64,000 nt of DNA from Proteus appendicitidis. Its GTDB lineage: Bacteria; Pseudomonadota; Gammaproteobacteria; Enterobacterales; Enterobacteriaceae. The stretch is from the NCBI RefSeq assembly GCF_030271835.1, contig NZ_CP127389.1, positions 2,206,001-2,270,000 of the forward strand, read 5' to 3'. Each line of letters opens with the position of its first letter. Within the stretch, counting starts at the first letter, position 1. The notes under the pieces are model-generated. The model did not search any database. It was not told where the DNA came from and saw only the letters and a list, made by a program, of their open reading frames with translations. The position numbers and the translations under genes are program-made. Positions 35,662 through 45,837 of this stretch are shown here, piece by piece.

Positions 35662-36006
35662 TTATTTAGTTTGAAGCTGTGCTTCCATTGGTAAATAAGG
35701 CCGAACTTTCTGTTCGAGGAGTTCAATTAATGCCGGATCATTAAAGCGATAATTATCAGATATTCCTAATACATGGGCTTTTTTATAGCGCATGGCTGCC
35801 GGAAAATGTGCAGATAATCGATTTAAATGTTTAGATTCCATGACAAGCACTAAATCAGCCCATTTTAGTAATTCATTATCAACCACACATTGCGCATCTT
35901 TGCGCGTACCCGCTGAAAGTGTATTAATGCCTTCTCTATCTGCAAACAACAGTTCTGCGGTCGGGCTTCGCCATTGATTTTTACTGCAAATAAATAAGAT
36001 ATTCAT
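35662..36006 (-). CDS. Low-molecular-weight protein tyrosine phosphatase-like protein
   Basis: 114-aa protein with the CX5R phosphate-binding loop as CSKNQWRSPTAE near residue 7 and a possible general-acid aspartate in NDPAL near 88. It is shorter than canonical LMW-PTPs (about 150 aa) and matches the short bacterial branch. The start lies 2 nt after the stop of the upstream 72-aa gene, so translation is probably coupled. The substrate is unknown; arsenate reductase activity is another possibility in this fold. Confidence 0.82.
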   Translation of the reverse strand: MNILFICSKNQWRSPTAELLFADREGINTLSAGTRKDAQCVVDNELLKWADLVLVMESKHLNRLSAHFPAAMRYKKAHVLGISDNYRFNDPALIELLEQKVRPYLPMEAQLQTK

Positions 36007-36008
36007 TA

Positions 36009-36227
36009 TTACTCACTATCAGATAACGCATTTAATCGACGCTGACTACGAGAAATTCTTGGGTATTCAATTCCAAGTTGCTCAGCTCTGGTCATTTTTA
36101 GTGATCGAGTATATAAATTAGACCATTTTTTTTCTGGTTTAAACATCTCTCGTGAACAACCCATTTCTTGATGTTTATTTTTGCGGTTAACACATTGGCG
36201 CCAACCACGATCTCTTTGTATAGACAT
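36009..36227 (-). CDS. Small basic protein of unknown function
   Basis: 72-aa arginine- and lysine-rich protein (SIQRDRGWRQCVNRKNKHQ start) with two cysteines and no signal peptide or membrane segment. I do not recognise it. It is supported by an AGAGG ribosome site before ATG 36227 and by tight coupling to the phosphatase gene (2-nt gap). A nucleic-acid or membrane-surface role would fit the charge, but that is speculation. Confidence 0.58.
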   Translation of the reverse strand: MSIQRDRGWRQCVNRKNKHQEMGCSREMFKPEKKWSNLYTRSLKMTRAEQLGIEYPRISRSQRRLNALSDSE

Positions 36228-36414
36228 AAAAAACCTCTCAGATTAAAGGGATAGCAGCCGCAGTAATACGGAGAGGGTCTAACCGTGCGTTATTCTAGTT
36301 GAATCGAGTAAATCTGCAATGGTTTATTTTTACACAAATGCGAATAAGCGAATTTTTATTTATCTGGCAAAATATTTAGCAAAATAAAAAGAAAACAGGT
36401 GTTAAATCTTTATA

Positions 36415-36452
36415 AAAAAATAACGGATAAGTGATTAATCAACTTATCCGTT
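36415..36452 (-). terminator. Terminator of codBA
   Basis: 11-bp stem AACGGATAAGT / ACTTATCCGTT (36422-36432, 36442-36452). Read leftward it is followed by ATTTTTTTAT. It lies 32 nt after the codA stop. Confidence 0.88.
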
Positions 36453-36484
36453 TTATCTGTTATTCGAGGATCTAACTTGTTAGA

Positions 36485-37762
36485 TTATTTATAATTAACT
36501 GGTGTCGGTTTATCTAACATAATTGCTGTTTTCGCAGGCTCTGTTTGTGCAATCACTTTACCGTGACGAATTGAATAACGCACAGGCACTTGACGACGTA
36601 AAGCATCAAATCCATTATCCGCAGGCAGAATAATAAAGTTTGCACTATTTCCTATTTCGACACCATAGTCCGTTAAAGCCAATGTTTTCGCACTGTTATA
36701 GCTAATTAACTGTAACCCATTATCAATTTGACCATAACCCATTAATTGGCAAACATGCAGCCCCATATGTAGAACTTGGAGCATATTTGCTGTGCCTAAT
36801 GGATACCAAGGATCAAAAACATCATCATGACCAAAACAAACATTAATATTGCTTTCTAGCATCTCTTTTACACGAGTAATACCACGACGCTTTGGATAAG
36901 TATCAAAACGACCTTGCAAGTGAATATTAACCAAAGGGTTTGCCACAAAGTTAATACCCGACATTCTTAATAAACGGAATAAACGTGAAGTATAAGCCCC
37001 ATTATAAGAATGCATTGCGGTTGTATGACTTGCTGTCACTCTTGAACCCATATTTTCTTTATGTGCTAAAGCGGCAACAGTTTCAACAAAACGAGATTGT
37101 TCATCATCAATTTCATCACAATGAACATCTATTAAACGATCGTATTTTTGTGCTAATGCAAAGGTTTTATGCAGTGATTCAACACCATATTCACGCGTAA
37201 ATTCAAAGTGTGGAATAGCACCAACAACATCCGCACCTAATTTTAATGCTTCTTCTAATAAAGCGTCACCATTAGGATAAGATAAAATGCCTTCTTGCGG
37301 AAAAGCAACAATTTGCAAATCAACCCAAGGTTTAATTTCTTCTTTCACTTCCAGCATGGCTTTTAATGCTGTGAGTGATGCATCAGAAACGTCCACATGG
37401 GTTCTAACATGTTGAATACCATTAGCAATTTGCCATTGAAGCGTTTGCCATGCGCGTTGTTTAACATCGTCATGAGTTAACAACGCTTTTCTTTCTGCCC
37501 AACGCTCAATACCTTCAAATAACGTTCCCGATTGATTCCAATTCGGTTGCCCTGCGGTTTGAGTTGTATCTAAATGAATATGAGGTTCAACAAAAGGAGC
37601 GTGAACTAAACCACCTTGCGCATCTAATGCTTCAGGATGAAAATTATTTTCAGGTTGTGGCTCTATCGTTTCAATTTTATTGTTCTTAAGCGTAATACGC
37701 CACAAACCGTCTTTTCCAACTAGACGAGCATGATTAATTTGTTCGATATTCTTACCCAGCAT
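36485..37762 (-). CDS. codA: Cytosine deaminase
   Basis: 425-aa amidohydrolase that converts cytosine to uracil and ammonia for pyrimidine salvage. The metal-binding HIHLD motif lies near residue 61, followed by [20 protein letters not shown], which is characteristic of CodA. A conserved HCDEIDDEQ lies near 213, and the late [12 protein letters not shown] loop near 312 carries the catalytic aspartate. ATG 37762 lies inside the end of codB (11-nt overlap), with GGAG 8 nt upstream, so translation is coupled. Regulated with codB by the PurR box. Confidence 0.95.
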   Translation of the reverse strand: MLGKNIEQINHARLVGKDGLWRITLKNNKIETIEPQPENNFHPEALDAQGGLVHAPFVEPHIHLDTTQTAGQPNWNQSGTLFEGIERWAERKALLTHDDVKQRAWQTLQWQIANGIQHVRTHVDVSDASLTALKAMLEVKEEIKPWVDLQIVAFPQEGILSYPNGDALLEEALKLGADVVGAIPHFEFTREYGVESLHKTFALAQKYDRLIDVHCDEIDDEQSRFVETVAALAHKENMGSRVTASHTTAMHSYNGAYTSRLFRLLRMSGINFVANPLVNIHLQGRFDTYPKRRGITRVKEMLESNINVCFGHDDVFDPWYPLGTANMLQVLHMGLHVCQLMGYGQIDNGLQLISYNSAKTLALTDYGVEIGNSANFIILPADNGFDALRRQVPVRYSIRHGKVIAQTEPAKTAIMLDKPTPVNYK

Positions 37763-39002
37763 GACTTATCTCCGCTTGTCGAGCTGTACGACGATTTAAT
37801 ATTGGATTTAACACAGCATAACTAATTGCACCGCCTAATACTGCATTAACAGGTACGATGCCTGGTAACCAGTGCCCTGCCATAATACCAATTGCAACTG
37901 CCAGTAACGCTACCCAGTTAACCGATTGCATCGTGGCAGCATTAAAGGTGTTATAGCGTGCTTTGTTCATCAGATAATCTGCAATAATAACGCCACCAAC
38001 AGGTGGGATCGCAGCAGATAAAAAGGTTAACCAGCCTACAAAGTTATTATAGAGCCATAATGCACACAGTGTACCGACAATGCCATTTATCACTGAAAGC
38101 TTTTTACTTGATAAGCCTGTAATATTGGCAAAGCCTAATCCAGAGGCATATAACGCATTATCATTGGTTGTCCAAATATTTAAGCCGAGCACGATAATCG
38201 CTGGAAGTAATAATCCTTGCGCAATCATCACATCCGAAATATCTGCCATTCCCAGTGAGGCGGCACCAGCAGCACCAAAGACAAACATCAATGTATTACC
38301 TAAGAAGAAGGCAATAATTGCGACTACCACTGCGACTTTAGGGTTTCGTCCAAAGCGAACAAAGTCAGCCGTAAGCGTTCCCGCACTAATAAACGATCCG
38401 ACTACCATTGCCAGCGCCAAATTGAAATCTAATGACTGAGCGGGTTTAACGTCCATTAACGTTGAAAGCCCGCCCATATCATGTATAGCAAGATAAACAG
38501 AGTAACTGCCAAGGATAGCGATAGCTGGAACAGCAATGATAGAGAGAATGGTGAGAGCAGAAATGCCGAAGAATACAGTGATGGTCATTAAAATGCCGGA
38601 AACGGCGATGAGGAGATTAATATCAATACCAGTGGCTTTTCCTACCGGAATGGCAAACATTGCCACACCCACACCAAACCAACCAACCTGAGTACCACCG
38701 AGTAAAAATGAGGGAAGCCAAGAACCTTTAATACCGAAAGAGTAACGCGCGAGAAGATGAGTAGTAAGACCTGTTTTTGAACCAATAAAACCAAGAAATG
38801 CGGTGTAGATACCAAGAAGAAGATTACCAATTAGAACTGCGAGGAAGAAATCATTAAAGGAAAGACCAGTACCAAGAGCGCCGCCAGTCCACATACTGGC
38901 TGAAAAAAACGTTAATCCCAACATCACAAAGGTTAACGCCAATCCACCCTTTCTTGCGGATATGGGCACAGGGCCCTGACTATAATTGTTGTCCTGAGAC
39001 AC
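37752..39002 (-). CDS. codB: Cytosine permease
   Basis: 416-aa inner-membrane symporter of the NCS1 family that imports cytosine. It matches remembered E. coli CodB nearly throughout ([12 protein letters not shown] start, [13 protein letters not shown] near 29, [18 protein letters not shown] segment near 100, [15 protein letters not shown] near 270). It starts with GTG 39002 after AGGGGG. First gene of codBA. Confidence 0.95.
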   Translation of the reverse strand: MSQDNNYSQGPVPISARKGGLALTFVMLGLTFFSASMWTGGALGTGLSFNDFFLAVLIGNLLLGIYTAFLGFIGSKTGLTTHLLARYSFGIKGSWLPSFLLGGTQVGWFGVGVAMFAIPVGKATGIDINLLIAVSGILMTITVFFGISALTILSIIAVPAIAILGSYSVYLAIHDMGGLSTLMDVKPAQSLDFNLALAMVVGSFISAGTLTADFVRFGRNPKVAVVVAIIAFFLGNTLMFVFGAAGAASLGMADISDVMIAQGLLLPAIIVLGLNIWTTNDNALYASGLGFANITGLSSKKLSVINGIVGTLCALWLYNNFVGWLTFLSAAIPPVGGVIIADYLMNKARYNTFNAATMQSVNWVALLAVAIGIMAGHWLPGIVPVNAVLGGAISYAVLNPILNRRTARQAEISHAG

Positions 39003-39067
39003 TTTAACCCCCTATTAATTTCACCAGGCCAAAAAAATCTGACGAATTCTATCGACATAAAAATATT

Positions 39068-39083
39068 ATGCAAACGTTTTCGT
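39068..39083. promoter_or_regulatory. PurR operator upstream of codBA
   Basis: ATGCAAACGTTTTCGT matches the PurR consensus ACGCAAACGTTTTCNT at all but one position. It lies 66 nt before the codB GTG, consistent with purine repression known for codBA in E. coli. The remaining gap to 39674 shows no gene that I can support. Confidence 0.9.
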
Positions 39084-39674
39084 TGTCTGTTTATTATAAT
39101 TAATGGAAAGCTTTATTTAAGGAGAGTTGATATTCCTCACAAAAATAGGAGAAAAATCGTTATATTGCTTGAATTTACCTGATTATCTTGAGTGAACTTT
39201 ATTAAGGCATTTTATTTAGAAATATTTATGAAAATTTAAATATCTGTATTTCCCTTCATTTTACACAAGTGATTATCAAATTATTTTTATATAAAAATAA
39301 AAATTTAAAAAAATCTTATGTTACATAATAAAAATAAAAAAGGTGTCGATTTAGCATTTCGACGAGATAGCTTTTTATGGCATAAGAATATTTATGCAGC
39401 AAAAATATGTAATGAAAGAATTGGCGCTGTGGTAAAGCCTAATAATACTCATCATTCAAGTACTCGAAATTCAAATACTCATCATGTAAACAATCAATTA
39501 ACACCCCTTTCTCATCCTCAAGCTTAGCAAGATTAAGTACGACAATAGTCTCTTTCCCCACAGCAAGAGATGAATAAATAATTATTTTTTTATCATATTT
39601 ATTTACTTCTATCTTTTTTTTAGTAATCTATGAGAACTAATAAAACATAGAATAATTTACTTGGGAAACATAAC

Positions 39675-40832
39675 ATGAATCGTCGGTCATTTTTAACTTC
39701 ATCAAGCTTAGTGATTGGTGGTCTTTCATTAAGTTCATTTGTTAGCTCTGCTTATGCCAATGAAACACTAAAAAATAAATTGGTTTTTAATGCAGAAAAT
39801 CCGTTATTGCTAAATTTTAATGAAAATTCACTTGGTATGTCGCAAAAAGCAAAACAGGCAATTATTGATGCTTTACCCAATGCTTTTAGATATCCCGACG
39901 ATGCGCGTAGTGCATTAATTAGCGAGCTGGGTAACGAATTTAAACTTTCAGATAAACATATCACTTTGGGAAATGGCTCATCTGAGACAATTCAAGCAGC
40001 AGTTCAATATGTCGCTAATAAAGGTCAAAAAGAAGGTAAAGCCGTTCAGCTTATTGTGCCTGATCCTACTTTTAATTATGCCGAGCTTTATGCAGAACCT
40101 TTAGGTGTAAAAATCGTTAAAGTACCCGTTGATAATACTTTAGCTTTCGATTTAGTAACCATGCAGAAAAAAGCGCAAGAGTTTGATGGCATCAGCATGG
40201 TGTATTTATGTAATCCTAATAATCCAACCGCGATGTTAACGCCAACTGCTGCTTTAACGAACTGGGTAAAATCAGCAAAAGAGAATGTCTTTTTTATTAT
40301 TGATGAAGCTTATGCCGAGTTTGTTTCAACGCCTGAATTTACCAGTGCTATTGCATTAGTTGAAGCGGGTTATAAAAACCTGATTGTGACTCGTACTTTC
40401 TCTAAAATTTATGCTTTAGCTGGGCTACGTGTCGGTTATGGTGTTGCCGTACCTGAAGTTATTGCCGATGTTGATGTGTTTGTTTCTATTGATAATACCA
40501 ACACTGCGGGTGCAGTGGCTGCATTAGCTTCATTAAAAGATAAAGCCTATGTGGAATATAGCCGCAAATCGATTGATGTTTCTCGCCAAATGGTAATTGA
40601 TGTCTTAAAAGAGCTAAATATTGAATATGCACCTTCTCATGCGAACTTTATATTCCATAAAGTGAAAGGCGATGTAAAAACCTATCAAAATAGAATGAAA
40701 GACGCGAACATTATGGTTGGTCGTGAATTTCCACCCGCTTTGGGCTGGAGTCGTTTAACGTTAGGGACACCAGAAGAGATGAGCTATTTTGTTTCTACAT
40801 TAAAAGCCTTTAGAGCTAAAGGTTGGATTTAA
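39675..40832 (+). CDS. Class I/II aminotransferase with a Tat-type signal
   Basis: 385-aa PLP enzyme of the histidinol-phosphate aminotransferase type. The N-terminus NRRSFLTSSSLVIGG followed by a hydrophobic segment and SAYA-NE is a twin-arginine signal, cleaved near residue 29. The PLP domain shows NENSLGMS near 50, YLCNPNNPT near 178, IIDEAYAEF near 212 and the PLP lysine in TRTFSKIYALAGLRVGYG near 240. Export through Tat would allow folding with cofactor before transport. The periplasmic substrate is unknown. The gene is single, with a terminator after it and no hisC neighbours. Confidence 0.85.
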   Translation: MNRRSFLTSSSLVIGGLSLSSFVSSAYANETLKNKLVFNAENPLLLNFNENSLGMSQKAKQAIIDALPNAFRYPDDARSALISELGNEFKLSDKHITLGNGSSETIQAAVQYVANKGQKEGKAVQLIVPDPTFNYAELYAEPLGVKIVKVPVDNTLAFDLVTMQKKAQEFDGISMVYLCNPNNPTAMLTPTAALTNWVKSAKENVFFIIDEAYAEFVSTPEFTSAIALVEAGYKNLIVTRTFSKIYALAGLRVGYGVAVPEVIADVDVFVSIDNTNTAGAVAALASLKDKAYVEYSRKSIDVSRQMVIDVLKELNIEYAPSHANFIFHKVKGDVKTYQNRMKDANIMVGREFPPALGWSRLTLGTPEEMSYFVSTLKAFRAKGWI

Positions 40833-40876
40833 TCTGATAATAAGATTGCTATAAAATAGGATCTGCGTTGTAAAAC

Positions 40877-40900
40877 AAAGGGAGCATTTCTGTTCCCTTT
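40877..40900. terminator. Bidirectional terminator between the aminotransferase and fimbrial cluster 2
   Basis: Stem AAAGGGA / TCCCTTT (40877-40883, 40894-40900). The T runs are moderate on both sides (ATTATTT; GTTTTAC on the other strand). Confidence 0.6.
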
Positions 40901-40905
40901 ATTAT

Positions 40906-41466
40906 TTAAAGATATTCTAATGTGAACACAACTTCACTATTAGCACTTCCACTCGTTACCAATTCATTAATAGCCTGATAGTAAGCATAAAAGTCAAGTG
41001 TGATAGTATTATTCATATCAGTTGGGTACATGATGCTTCCTTTACCAGGCAACACTTTGCTTTTATTTTTATCTAAAATGGCAATACCAACATTAGTTGC
41101 AGCATTATTTCCCACCAGTTTAAACAAACTATTATCAGTGCCATTAACATCACCGTTAAATGTCACCTTAACGCCTTTCGTTACCACACTACAATCCGTT
41201 AGATTAAGTGTAAATTTAATAGGATCTGTCATATTATTTTGTTTAAAATCTTTCGTTGCCCATTTACCTAAATCAACAAATTTATTTATTGAATCAGGGC
41301 TAACTCTACAAGTATTCGCAACAATATTCGCCTTGATAATAATATTGACGTTCGCTAATTCTGCATTTGCATTTTTAATGACAAAAGTAAAAGCAATAAA
41401 GAATAAGGATATCCATAACAACATAACTTGTGCTATTTTTTTATAGAAATACGATAACTCATTCAT
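40906..41466 (-). CDS. Minor fimbrial subunit, cluster 2
   Basis: 186-aa pilin-like protein and last gene of the cluster. A long hydrophobic N-terminal segment (MLLWISLFFIAFTFVI) acts as signal, ending near KNANA. The mature part has the type 1 pilin cysteines (NTCRVSP near 52, TDCSVV near 91) and an alternating C-terminal strand ending VVFTLEYL. It could be a minor or anchor subunit. Confidence 0.82.
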   Translation of the reverse strand: MNELSYFYKKIAQVMLLWISLFFIAFTFVIKNANAELANVNIIIKANIVANTCRVSPDSINKFVDLGKWATKDFKQNNMTDPIKFTLNLTDCSVVTKGVKVTFNGDVNGTDNSLFKLVGNNAATNVGIAILDKNKSKVLPGKGSIMYPTDMNNTITLDFYAYYQAINELVTSGSANSEVVFTLEYL

Positions 41467-41484
41467 AATGTGAGCCTATAGAGA

Positions 41485-42480
41485 TTAGGGAAAATCAACA
41501 CGCAAAAAACCACTTGAAGTTACAGAGCCTTCATTTGGTGTGTTCCCATCAGTACTGACAGGATAAACACTAATAGTGACATTAGCATCAGAGTTTCCAT
41601 TAAGTTTAAATGGAATAAAACTTGATATATTATTTGGTGTTAATTCTGATCCAGACGAACTCGCAACAACAAATCCAACACTTTTATTATTAGAGACAAT
41701 AGCATTGCCTTTAACGGAATCAGCTTGTAGTCGCATAGTTAAATCTGCGCTTGCATCCATATTGTCACATTTAATACTTAAGTTACGAGAAATTGAACTA
41801 ACACCTTCCGCTTTTTTACCTGCTTCTTTAAAACCTGAAGCCGGTATATTATCAAAATCAATATTAACCACTTGACCAGAATTAATAGTACAAGATTGAG
41901 GTACGGTCATTGACAGGTTTAAATATAATTTGGAAATAACAACTTGTTTAGTTGAACAATTTTGTGGTTGACAAAAACCAAACTCACCAACAAAAATATT
42001 ATTTACATACGTTCCACTAATTATTGCTTTATCAATTCTTATTCTGGTTTGATATTTCCTTGTTGCGACTGCGGTTTCTTCGCCATCAGTATAGCTTCGA
42101 ACACCACAAACATTATCTAATGTTGAAACATTATAAGGCACGTATAGTGTTCTACAATTATTTACAACACTCAATGCAACAGAAATATAGTCATCTATTT
42201 TTGAGTAGTTCCAACTTCCACTACTTGTATTAGACGAAGGTATATTTCCATTTAAATACGTTGCCCATGTTTGAGCTTGTCCGCTATTCCATTTTAGCCT
42301 CGCTAAATTAGTTAAAATAATTTCAGAGGCATCTTTGGTCATACCAATTCTATTTTCAGATTTTGATAATTGCCCACTTAAGGTTGAATATTCACTGACA
42401 TTACAACCACTCACACAAGAAACGGCAAATGCACTATTTGACGTAATTGCAATTACTGCAAATAATAATACTCTAATCAT
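41485..42480 (-). CDS. Fimbrial tip adhesin-like protein, cluster 2
   Basis: 331-aa secreted protein. The signal peptide ends at NSAFA-VSC (residue 19). The N-terminal 180 residues hold several cysteines (SCVSGCN at the start, NNCRTLY, NVCGVR, FCQPQNC) and have no pilin pattern, as expected for a receptor-binding domain. The C-terminal 150 residues form a pilin domain (PQSCTINSGQVVNI to the final SGFLRVDFP). A two-domain adhesin is therefore likely. It lies 24 nt after the usher gene. The ligand is unknown. Confidence 0.8.
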   Translation of the reverse strand: MIRVLLFAVIAITSNSAFAVSCVSGCNVSEYSTLSGQLSKSENRIGMTKDASEIILTNLARLKWNSGQAQTWATYLNGNIPSSNTSSGSWNYSKIDDYISVALSVVNNCRTLYVPYNVSTLDNVCGVRSYTDGEETAVATRKYQTRIRIDKAIISGTYVNNIFVGEFGFCQPQNCSTKQVVISKLYLNLSMTVPQSCTINSGQVVNIDFDNIPASGFKEAGKKAEGVSSISRNLSIKCDNMDASADLTMRLQADSVKGNAIVSNNKSVGFVVASSSGSELTPNNISSFIPFKLNGNSDANVTISVYPVSTDGNTPNEGSVTSSGFLRVDFP

Positions 42481-42504
42481 AATAGACTCACTAAGTTGCT
42501 ATTT

Positions 42505-45087
42505 TTAATGTTGGCAAGTTGAAGATATAAAATAGATCCCTTTTTCTTTAGATGATGTCTCGTCAATTTTATAATTAAATAAACATTGCTTATCTTCTGT
42601 TTGTCCCCATTTGGCTTTTAATTTACCAACTGGTGCTAACCCAGAAATAAACACACGACCATCATCACCTACAATTCCACTAGCAGAACGCGCCTCATCG
42701 ACAACGATCGCTCCAAATGGGATCGCAGAACCACCCTGTTTTGTTAGAGTTACCATTGCTCGATAGCCGATATTTGTTTTAAATTCAGCTTGCACCAATG
42801 CGCCTTTTGTAGGAACAACATTTAGAATCGAATTTTCTAATTCAACATTCTCACCTAATGAATTTACATCTAATGAAACCCGATTATTTTTATAAGTAGA
42901 GGCATAAGGTAAAACGGCATACCCTTGGTTATTCGTAAGTACTCCGTTTGCATTCTCCACTTTTATATTATTTGCATTATTAGCCTTGATAAGAATATTT
43001 GTATCACCTAAAGGTTGGCTTAATGTAATACCACCAGAGTGAGCAACAATACCGCCATTTAAACTATAATTTAACTCATGCCAATCATTACTATAATTAT
43101 AGCCCGTTCCGACATTAGCATATTTTCCTTTATAATTACCGTAAACCATTCCAGAATATCCTCCACCATTGTGAGCATATCCTTGTTGAATATTATAATT
43201 TAAATTATTGTCTTCAAGTAGTGTTCCCGTTAAACCTGCTTGTTGTATTAATACATTATCATTACTTCTATTCATTGAATAAACAGCATACATACTGTTC
43301 TTATTAGATTTTAAATCATTAACTTTATGGGAGTTAAACAGATCATCAATAGGAATGGAAATATTGAAGGCAATATTTTTATTGTCTTCACTCATACCCG
43401 GAGATTTTATTTTTGATAAACTAAGATTATAGTTAATCCTTTTAATATCTCCACTATATCCAATTTGCCATAACTGTTCAGTTTCAGATGTTCTCCAATA
43501 ATTCTGATAAGAACCTAAAATATATAAAGAGCTATTATTAGTTATTTTTTGACTAATATTAATTTGAAAACGCCCTTTTTTAGAATAGTTCAAATCATGG
43601 TAATCAGAGAGTTGATCCTTACCTTCAAATAACCCATCGGGGTGTCTTATTTCATACCCTTTCATTCTTTTATAGCTAACTTCATTTAGCGTATAATAGC
43701 CTTGAGTTGAATATCGATACCCCATGATCTGGAAATTAGTGCCGATCTCATTTATTGACTTGGCATAGAGTAATCGAACAGATTGCCCTTTCTTATGTTC
43801 TTCATTAGGTAATATGCTATTTGCTTGTATAAGATCTGCCGAGATTGCCCCTAGGTTTCCTAAATTCCCGCCCAGTCCAATAGCATATGATTGATAATTA
43901 TTTGAGAACTGACTACCACCATAAAGAGTTGTATTATAAGGTAAACCATAAATTAAACTAAATTGGCCAAAATTAGGCTTATCTTGGTTGCCTGAACCGC
44001 TTCTAAATTCACCCGCGATAAGCTCATATTTTAATCGACCTTCTCTTTGTAAAATAGGCACATTGGAATATGGCACAACAAATTGGGTAATCTTCCCATT
44101 ATTTTCTTCAACTGTAACATCTAAATTACCGCTACTTGAAGTTGCATAAAGGTCTTTTATTTCAAAAGCGCCAGGTGGCACAGAAATCTGATAAATCACA
44201 AAGCCATTTTGTTTCACAGTCACAATGGCATTGCTATTTGCAATTCCCTTAATTGTCGGAGCAAATCCACGCATGCTATCAGGTAGCATATTATCATCAG
44301 ATTCTAATTTAGCACCTCTAAAACCAAGGCTATCAAAGATAGAACCATTAGAAAATGAATCACCTACCGTCAAATCGGCCTTTAATGAAATAATCGGCTT
44401 TTGTGCATATGTTCTAATATTACGCCATTTATTTTGATCGTTTTGTCCTCTAGAATAAATCCAAGAGCTTTCATTCCTAAAACGCCATGATCCTATATTA
44501 ATACCAGGTGTTAAATTTAAAAAATAATTGTTATTATTTGATCCGTCTTTATCATTTTTATTATTTCTACCCGTAAAATTATAATTTAACAAAATAGCAT
44601 TTATTCCATTATCCCATTTTTCTGGTGGGATATAACCACGAATATTATTTTTAAACATTATTTGTGGAATACTTAAAAATAATTTTTGACGTTCAAAATC
44701 AAAACGAACACTGGATTTTTCTATTTCACTTAAGAGATCGATGCAAGCATTATTTATATCTTCTTTTTTATGAGTAAGATTTACACCGAATGCCGTTAAA
44801 TCATCAGCTTTTAAACAAGGTAATAGCCCTGTATCATCTGAAGCACCTTCACTTTCATAAAAAAGAATGTTTTTTGTAGAGACATATTCATTATTAATAT
44901 ATATTTCTACTGAATAAGTTCCCTCTGGCTGTCCTTGCCCTTTATCAAATCTTGATAAATCAGCAACCTCACCCTCTACACTAGAAATTAAGCTAGGATT
45001 AAAAAAACTATCTGCATAAGAAAAACTTGAATATACTGACCCTAATATAATATAAATATTAAAGATTATAGTTCTAGATTTCAGCAT
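42505..45087 (-). CDS. Fimbrial outer-membrane usher, cluster 2
   Basis: 860-aa FimD/PapC-type usher. The signal peptide ends near SSFSYA (residue 25), followed by the N-terminal chaperone-binding domain (VADLSRFDKGQGQPEGTYSV region). The barrel includes the LPDSMRGFAPTIKGIANSNA and VPPGAFEIKDLY motifs. The C-terminal domains include the LPFG-equivalent AIPFGAIV and a closing cysteine pair. It is only distantly similar to the cluster 1 usher. AAGG 7-10 nt before ATG 45087 supports the start. Confidence 0.92.
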   Translation of the reverse strand: MLKSRTIIFNIYIILGSVYSSFSYADSFFNPSLISSVEGEVADLSRFDKGQGQPEGTYSVEIYINNEYVSTKNILFYESEGASDDTGLLPCLKADDLTAFGVNLTHKKEDINNACIDLLSEIEKSSVRFDFERQKLFLSIPQIMFKNNIRGYIPPEKWDNGINAILLNYNFTGRNNKNDKDGSNNNNYFLNLTPGINIGSWRFRNESSWIYSRGQNDQNKWRNIRTYAQKPIISLKADLTVGDSFSNGSIFDSLGFRGAKLESDDNMLPDSMRGFAPTIKGIANSNAIVTVKQNGFVIYQISVPPGAFEIKDLYATSSSGNLDVTVEENNGKITQFVVPYSNVPILQREGRLKYELIAGEFRSGSGNQDKPNFGQFSLIYGLPYNTTLYGGSQFSNNYQSYAIGLGGNLGNLGAISADLIQANSILPNEEHKKGQSVRLLYAKSINEIGTNFQIMGYRYSTQGYYTLNEVSYKRMKGYEIRHPDGLFEGKDQLSDYHDLNYSKKGRFQINISQKITNNSSLYILGSYQNYWRTSETEQLWQIGYSGDIKRINYNLSLSKIKSPGMSEDNKNIAFNISIPIDDLFNSHKVNDLKSNKNSMYAVYSMNRSNDNVLIQQAGLTGTLLEDNNLNYNIQQGYAHNGGGYSGMVYGNYKGKYANVGTGYNYSNDWHELNYSLNGGIVAHSGGITLSQPLGDTNILIKANNANNIKVENANGVLTNNQGYAVLPYASTYKNNRVSLDVNSLGENVELENSILNVVPTKGALVQAEFKTNIGYRAMVTLTKQGGSAIPFGAIVVDEARSASGIVGDDGRVFISGLAPVGKLKAKWGQTEDKQCLFNYKIDETSSKEKGIYFISSTCQH

Positions 45088-45120
45088 AAGAAAAACCTTA
45101 TATTGTCATATTTAACTGAT

Positions 45121-45813
45121 TTATTTTGCAATTGTTTTTATTATTACTGGAGTACTTGCACCATAATCATTCATTGTTTGATAAGAAATTTTATTATGAT
45201 TCTGATTATTAATTCTTACGTTGACCGTTTCCATAGGAGGAACCATTACGCTGCTTAATTTTTCATCACCTAAGTGTAAATTCACTAAAGTCACGTAATA
45301 AGGTGATGGATTTTTAATTGCCATATCATGCCCAGAGAATTTAAACTCTAAGCTATTAGGAATATCATCTAAATTAAATTGTAAGCCATCAGGTCTTACA
45401 AATATTTTTATTCTGGATAACACTGCCAATTGAAGTACATTTTTATCTTTAATTTGCTCTCTTTCAATTTCAGGTATTGACTTTGTATTTAACCAAAATA
45501 AGCTTTCTCTATCTTTCGGCAGTTCTTTTCCCGCATAGATTATTCTTAATGTATTTTCACTATTAGGCTTACTAACAAAAAGAGGAGGTGTAATGATAAA
45601 ATCATTACTCTTTTTATCATCGCTATTATCAACCCACGATTGAATTAAAAAACGTAATTTATTATCTGTATTACTAAGAGTAATTGATGTTTGCTTAGCC
45701 TCTAATGGATAAATAATTCTAGTGGCCGCTAATGCAACACCTCCCGCATAAGATAAAGATGAATAGCAAAAAATAAAAAATAAAACAATATAGTTTCTAT
45801 ATGCTAAATACAT
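45121..45813 (-). CDS. Fimbrial periplasmic chaperone, cluster 2
   Basis: 230-aa PapD-like chaperone with a signal peptide ending near SLSYA (residue 23). The mature start (GVALAATRIIYPLEAKQTSI region), LIQSWVDNSDD near 56, FIITPPLFV near 71 and the SRIKIFVRPDGL strand near 133 fit the family. AGAGG lies 5-9 nt before the start. It serves the usher encoded next, 33 nt away. Confidence 0.92.
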   Translation of the reverse strand: MYLAYRNYIVLFFIFCYSSLSYAGGVALAATRIIYPLEAKQTSITLSNTDNKLRFLIQSWVDNSDDKKSNDFIITPPLFVSKPNSENTLRIIYAGKELPKDRESLFWLNTKSIPEIEREQIKDKNVLQLAVLSRIKIFVRPDGLQFNLDDIPNSLEFKFSGHDMAIKNPSPYYVTLVNLHLGDEKLSSVMVPPMETVNVRINNQNHNKISYQTMNDYGASTPVIIKTIAK

Positions 45814-45837
45814 ATTAACCTCTAGTGATAGACCTAA

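Noticed and set aside
39318..39527. 69-codon frame between codB and the aminotransferase gene
   Set aside because: No ribosome site, low-complexity composition (Asn/His repeats), and no sign of coding bias.
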